NCBI GenBank assembly: GCA_013398175.1
Contig: VZRZ01008711.1
Span: 247-64,246, forward strand
Origin: Climacteris rufus
Lineage: Eukaryota; Chordata; Aves; Passeriformes; Climacteridae
DNA: 64,000 nt
Direction: 5' to 3'
Each line of letters starts with the position of its first letter. Within the stretch, counting starts at the first letter, position 1. Positions 59,036 to 64,000 of this stretch are shown piece by piece. The notes beneath the pieces were generated by a model. It was not told the DNA's origin and ran no database searches. It saw nothing but the letters and a program-made list of their open reading frames with translations. Made by a program: the position numbers and the translations under genes.

Positions 59036-62000
59036 CAATTCTGTTGAATTAAAAATTATTATCTTGACCCTAACTAATTTTTTTTGTATAGAGTGCCACC
59101 AGGAAAATCCAAATGAAATTAAAAAGAAAGCATCAAAGTAAGGAATAGCCTACATTTTAAAAATTCATGAATTTTATAGCCTAAGAACTGGGTAAAATAA
59201 ACAACAGTAAGAATATATACCTGAGTTTAGATCAGTTCTGTGTGTATTACTTTATAATTATATCCTGTGAGAATTTAAATATCTATGTGTGCACATTTAC
59301 ATACAGTTGTCTTTAAGTTGTGAGGGTTGGTATCATACTTCATGCATTTATTTGTACTCATGAACTCACCTATAAATATCTCAACCCCCAAACAGATAAA
59401 GACAGAGCAGTTTATCTGGGCAGAATCCAGCCACACACAAACAGATACACTCAAGTCTGCATGTACACAACAGAGTGTAATTCTTTCACCTGTGCCTCCA
59501 CCAAATGAGAATTTGCCTAGAAGCAGACTGTTTACACTTAAAATACTCATTAGTAGCTCACTGCACTGTGTTACACTGCATGAGTGTAATGACTTTCCCT
59601 TCATAGAATCCCATCTCATACCCCTGGTTTGCTGCAGCCACACTGTGGCATTGGGTTTGGGAAAAGCAGCTTTAGGAAGCCCTTGGGTGAGCCATGCTGT
59701 GCAGAGGGGCACATTGCACAACACTAATCTGTTAAGAGCAGCCGAGTTCAGCCAGACTTCTTGGCTCTGAGTGAGTTGCCAAACACTGCAATAGGTATGT
59801 GATCTTATCTTCTTAATAGTGTGTAAAAACTTAGCACAATTTGGACACAGTATAAATATTGTTGGCAGTGTTCTTCAACAAAATTTTTCATAACAACTTA
59901 GTTCCAGCTGCACAGTTCCTGTTGTATCTCTTTCTTAATAATACATCTATAATAAATATTTACAATCTAGTACCTGTTGTCCCAAAAGGTATGAAGTTGT
60001 GTTTATGAATCCTTCTTTCAAAAAGTTTGTATTATTTTGGTATTTCCAAAGTTATAACAGTTTATTATTGTTTGGGCAATATCTGAGATGGCTGTTCATA
60101 AAAGGATTCAGGACATCTGTTAATCCTAGAATATTGAATTGAGTATTACTACACAAACATAACAATTTACCAAATATTTACATGTTGAGTAATATGGAAA
60201 TATGGAATTTCATTTGATACCTATTCTTGTGAATACTAGCATTTTCATCAGTGTTCATGAAACTGAGCCAGAGTAAAATGCATTTCAGCTTTTCCAAGTG
60301 CAATACAGGATAAGCCACAAAAATAGCAGATTCTTCTACATGTAAGTACGTGTATATGCTTTTGTGTCATATGCATGCCTGCTTGAACAAAATTAGATAA
60401 GTTAGTGGAATAAGATTTATCAAGGATTACCTAGCATGAATATGCTACCTCTAGCTCTGAAGCCTGTGGATTGCAGGTATCTGGAAGCTGGAAATGGATG
60501 TTATCACTGTGTGCTGATGTTTTTTCCTTTTGGACTTTCCTAGGCCTCTGTTGCTGATATCAGTGACATAGGAAACATGGCTAAAGTGACTTTTTTCCTA
60601 CCATACTACAAATACTTTTTTCTTAAGCTTGTAGGATAGAATGTGATGTGACCTGAGGGAAATTTATACTTTTCTTGGGGCAACAGTCTCTGGCTTTGTA
60701 TTTCTGCCACTTTCTGGGCTGGGAAGTGGTCTGGGCAGCAGTCACTCTGCCGTCAGGCATACAGTTTGGAAGCAGGAAAAGGCTTGTAGAGTGAATCTTT
60801 ATAAGTGGAGCAGATGGATCACAGTATTGTATTGGTCTGCTCCTGCAGTCATGGACTTATCCTACCTAATCTTACAGTGGTTTCTTTTTGGTGTAACTGT
60901 TACATATATCTTTCAGCAACTGATAGAGGGAACCACCAGCAGGAAAGGAAGCTGAATCCCTTTTGCTGGTCCAAACTCAGCCTGCATTTGCTGTTTGCTG
61001 TCTAGAGACCCAGCTGCCTGCTTTCCCTTGCAGATAGAAAGTCTTTTATTCTCATTGTAAAATGATAGTTTATAAGACACCAGAAGTACTGAGTTTTACA
61101 TTTGAAGCTTGCTTCATAGTCCTTCCCAGTACACGGGCAACTATTGCTGTTCTGCCTTCTTGGGCTCTTGCACACCTCTGAGTACTGAAGTATGTGAAGG
61201 AAAGGCGTGTCATGCCACTTACACTAAAGCAAGATCACAGTGAGGGAAGCAAAGGAAAGAAGGGTCCCTACAAGGGACTTCTGAAGATAAATATCCTCTG
61301 CACTGCTTTCAGTTCCCAAACAAATACAAAAATTGTACAGTTGCATTTCATGCCAATTCCATCACATGCCAATTTCCATTTCTCCTCCTCCTTGAATATT
61401 TTCCAAACACGTATCTGAATGCACGCATTTGCCTTTCCTCTGCCATGCATGTGTATGAGGCTTGGGAAAGACAAATTCTTTGTTGGAATTACTCCTACAG
61501 GCAAGTGAAGTACAATTCAGAGCACTCATCTGTACCCCATAATTAGCTCTGCTTTTTTTCTTATGATATGAGTTCATTTTTTCCCATTTCTAGTTTTTGC
61601 AGGAGAGTTTAGTGTGCGTTTTTGCTCCCCTGTCTTTAAGTACTCTCTTAAGGACTGGGCCCTAAAAGATGTCTAAAATGTTTTGCTGTGGAAAGATGAG
61701 TACAGAAAGAGTTCACATGGATTGGGCTACAGTCTGTTACTGAAAGGGAAGCTTAACAGTCAGCTCATACTGTCAATTTCCCTTTGGCCCAGGTATTGCC
61801 AATGTTATCCTGAGAGTTCCTGTGGTTCCATGAAAAACCTACTGCCCATCCATCAGTAGAATACAGGCCTTTAAATTTAGCCATGGTGATATATGTGTAA
61901 CTGAGCCTAACAAAAAAATACAAGGAAAAATGCAGTTCCCCACTTCCAATCTCCTCCCCAGCCCCCTGACCTCTCTCCTTCACTCTGCAGTGGAAAGTGA

Positions 62001-64000
62001 AAACAGAACTTCAGCTCTGTTTTCTCTCTCCTGGTAATCCGCTGTCAAGAGGCTGTCTGTCACTTTTTCCACCTCAATGAAAACATCATCAGCTTTTTCA
62101 TTTTAAGTGTTGACTTGAGAGACAAACCAGCCCTCGTTTGTACCTTAATGTTCGTCTAGAAAGTGTTTTAAGATTTGAGGTTACACTCAGCAAGCCAATG
62201 CCCAGTGGGTCTAAGGACTTAGAAGGAGCTGGCCTCTCACGTTGGAATTTATTGACTTGATACAGTTTCTTTTCTTACTTCTGAAACACGAGGCATGCAA
62301 TGGAGAAGGGGGAAGACCTCGATTAATAAAAGCATGAAATAAAACACATATGGAAAGGGAGGTAAACAACAGGCCAGGAGAAGCAAACATGCAGGAATCA
62401 AGTTTGCAAAAAAGCAAAAAGCAGTCTCATATTGTTGGAAAAGAAAGATTCAAACAAATTAGTAAACCCAAGCTTTTCATACCATAATTGTTACAGTCCC
62501 AAGCAGCACTGTGTGTACCAAACCTTCTCAGAAGGTCTATTGCATGCTGTAGCTGTGGGTCAGTCAGAATAGTCTATAGGTCTCCCTGTTATGCTTTACT
62601 ATCCTGTGCTGCAGTTCACTCCATAAGGAGGAGTAACAGTTTACAAATATAAGTGGAGGAGAAGATCAGTGAAGTTAGTTAAACTGGTTTACCACAGACT
62701 ATACACAAGTCCTTATTCACCAGCTGTTATCATTTAGTGGTGTCTGATAAACCACACGTAGGGTAAGGGGAGGTGTTTTTGATAAAACTAGTTGCTTAGT
62801 GCAGGCCATTTTACATTGTCTGTGCTCATGATAATCCTCCATTTCTTTCTCAAATATCCATGCCTTGATTCCTGAAACACACATAGCAGGAACCAATTTC
62901 TTCCCATATTTAGAAGCTCAGCAGCTAGCAAATAGAAGAGCCCAGAGATGTGTTATATGCTGGCATGCTGGAAAGGGTACCAGGGCACACCCTTTACGAG
63001 CCATAAGGCCAGGCAAGATGGCAGATAATTTGTTTGAAACCACAGACTGAGCATATCCCCACAGGCTGACTACAGTGATAAAGATTAATGACAAAACAAC
63101 TGACACCCCCATGAATAGAACCAGGCAGAAGAGGGCCATTAAATGTTATTTAGAAGTCAGACCCTCAGATATTTTCTATGTTATTGTGTCACACCACCTG
63201 TAACTTTACTAACTTATTCCGGATTTGCAGCAGAGTAGGCAGGTTTTATGCAGTAGACCTTTTCATGGTCTAATGCAGTGGCTAGTAAATGACACTATGC
63301 ATTCCACAATGCTTCTGAAAAAAAGTAGAAATTTAAAAAGTGATAGAGAAACAGAGGACAGGAAGACAAAGCTGGATGCTCAATGACTTTATAGGATGGA
63401 CTAATCATTCTTGTGGTACTACTTATAACCTGTAAAAAGCTTAAGTCACAATTGTTGAATTGGAGCAGCACTGCTGAAAAAACCTGAGATTAAATGTAAT
63501 AATTGGATACAAAGGCTGCTTTGCTACCACAATATTAACTAGTTTCATTAGTGTTAGATCCCTGGGCAAGCTGAATAATTTGAGCTTTAGGTTTTTGTAT
63601 ATTTACACCTACTTGATTCTTGCTCTATATCAATTTTTAAGAAGAATGATATAACAAACTCACTTTAGTAGTCATGAGGGAAAAGATTGAAAAGAGTCTA
63701 ATTCACAGCCATAGTTAGTCTTTTTTAGAGTAAGAGAAGAGGGCCTTAAAAATGTGTAATTTCCATTACATGAATTCTTTTGTGTCTACGAAATGAAACT
63801 TTTTAAAGCAAGGAGTAATGCTTCCTTTCATCTTCTATGTAGCAGTGAAGTGATAGGCTTGATTCACTGTTGATTTTTCAATGAATGAAGCCTCTTGGAA
63901 AGTAAATTCACTTCTTTTACTAAGGGTGAAGTTATAAATGGGTTTAACACATGATTGATATTTTAATCCATGGTTAATCTACTTCTACAGATCCTTAAAG
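59036..64000. other. No recognisable gene to the window end
   Basis: AT-rich DNA read on both strands without finding a domain-bearing frame, RNA gene or clear transposon. The pair of opposite-strand frames at 59275-59770 (149 and 147 codons) overlap each other and have no motifs, so I do not call either. The window ends in the same kind of sequence. Confidence 0.55.

Noticed and set aside
59275..59770. Opposing frames of 149 and 147 codons
   Set aside because: They overlap on opposite strands, neither has a motif, and the sequence is AT-rich. They are chance frames.
1..64000. CRISPR array, bacterial operons, phage or plasmid genes
   Set aside because: There are no regularly spaced repeats and no dense directional genes. 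The repeat content is that of a bird nuclear genome.

Overview
The window is 64 kb of vertebrate, almost certainly avian and most likely passerine, nuclear DNA. Four things support this: several CR1 (chicken repeat 1) LINE fragments, LTRs of types that are common in bird genomes, an endogenous retrovirus (ERV) gag-pro-pol remnant, and a tRNA-Ile-headed SINE with a CR1-like tail that resembles the passerine family TguSINE1. The background is AT-rich and CpG-poor. I could not recognise a host protein-coding exon anywhere. Nearly all open frames are short, lack codon structure and overlap frames on the other strand, as expected of intergenic or long-intron DNA.

Layout. At 1-1660 a minus-strand ERV remnant carries the end of gag, protease and the start of reverse transcriptase. 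Its pro-pol frame runs off the left edge of the window. At 1661-10231 there is unique-looking AT-rich DNA. At 10232-10771 a minus-strand CR1 fragment is followed by an exact 125-bp duplication across a single N, which looks like an assembly error. At 19880-21725 an internally deleted plus-strand CR1 retains parts of ORF1, of the ORF2 endonuclease and reverse transcriptase, and the 3' end. Shorter CR1 pieces lie at 23545-23717 (+), 28085-29120 (+), 51095-52435 (+) and 58921-59035 (-). The tRNA-Ile-derived SINE is at 31874-32016. Two minus-strand LTRs lie at 35941-36992 and 50389-50886, and a possible third LTR lies on the plus strand around 45956-46430. Degenerate telomere-like hexamer tracts sit at 33141-33290, and a striking homopolymer tract at 46731-46817.

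The one candidate for host regulatory or exonic function is a CpG-rich patch at about 58019-58442. It is preceded by two good splice-acceptor-like sites and contains one donor-like site. I cannot assign it to a gene. The genes here do not form an operon or pathway; the content is retroelement relics in a gene-poor stretch. I found no convincing undescribed biological system. The observations most worth following are the CpG-rich patch, the N-flanked duplication, the single amber codon between in-phase gag and pol, and the telomere-like tracts.
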